Source of the DNA: Pseudomonas japonica
Lineage (GTDB): Bacteria > Pseudomonadota > Gammaproteobacteria > Pseudomonadales > Pseudomonadaceae
DNA length: 64,000 bases
Direction of reading: 5' to 3'
Assembly: GCF_900188455.1 (NCBI RefSeq)
Contig: NZ_FZOL01000004.1
Location: 124,001 to 188,000 of the forward strand
This document shows positions 63,996 through 64,000 of this stretch, in pieces. A program made the translations under genes and the position numbers. Position 1 is the first letter of the stretch. Each line of letters opens with the position of its first letter. The notes beneath the pieces were generated by a model. That model had not been told where the DNA came from and did no database searches. It saw only the letters and a list, made by a program, of their open reading frames with translations.

Positions 63996-64000
63996 AGAAA

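Overview
The window is chromosomal DNA from a Pseudomonas, most likely of the P. putida/P. fluorescens group. It is GC-rich and densely coded. The gene order argE-argA-spuI/spuB-spuC-spuDEFGH, serA/D-2-hydroxyglutarate dehydrogenase, rpiA/ilvA, rppH-ptsP, lgt-thyA and cadR/cadA resembles what I recall of P. putida-type chromosomes. I saw no rRNA, tRNA or CRISPR array. Intergenic gaps are repeatedly filled by REP-type palindromes.

Region by region. (1) 1-5.7 kb: the edge of a GspE/PulE-like ATPase gene, a small unknown protein, an Lrp/AsnC regulator, a CYTH-CHAD triphosphatase-like protein, then argE and argA of arginine synthesis. (2) 5.8-16.1 kb: polyamine uptake and catabolism. Two gamma-glutamylpolyamine synthetases are divergently encoded (spuI, spuB), followed by the aminotransferase spuC and the ABC transporter spuDEFGH. 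The usual spuA amidotransferase is absent. (3) 16.2-25.5 kb: a periplasmic N-acyl-homoserine-lactone-acylase-like enzyme (hacB position), a sugar acetyltransferase, an inserted DNase S-type pyocin with its immunity gene, and small enzymes (alpha/beta hydrolase, DUF2059 protein, 2-oxoglutarate oxygenase, DUF523 protein). (4) 25.5-32.1 kb: an orphan binding protein, serA divergent from a D-2-hydroxyglutarate dehydrogenase, a fumarylacetoacetase-family protein, and two tandem SdiA-regulated-domain proteins. (5) 32.1-42.1 kb: housekeeping genes rpiA, ilvA, a HAD phosphatase, rppH, ptsP, an NRDE protein, a TauE-type permease, lgt and thyA. (6) 42.2-45.0 kb: the cadR/cadA heavy-metal resistance pair with a clear MerR-type operator. 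(7) 45.0-51.8 kb: a phosphonate cluster with a LysR regulator, a three-gene ABC importer, an FAD oxidoreductase and a PhnZ-like HD oxygenase, but no PhnY. (8) 51.9-58.1 kb: a GTPase (DUF3482) and membrane protein (DUF2868) pair, folA, a cystine/dicarboxylate-type symporter, and phosphorylcholine phosphatase pchP. (9) 58.2-64 kb: a four-gene purine-type operon on the minus strand (NCS2 permease, deaminase, divergent uraH-like protein, Tsx-like outer-membrane channel) with a divergent LysR regulator, then a FecI-type sigma factor and FecR at the right edge. Their receptor gene presumably lies beyond the window.

The most interesting parts are the PhnZ cluster lacking its usual hydroxylase, the uraH-like protein that has lost the family's catalytic Arg and C-terminal signature, the DUF2868/DUF3482 pair, the pyocin module whose immunity protein has an unusual interface residue, and the hairpins around the binding-protein genes of the spu operon. 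Identifications come from reading the translations and from memory of the families. No database search was run.
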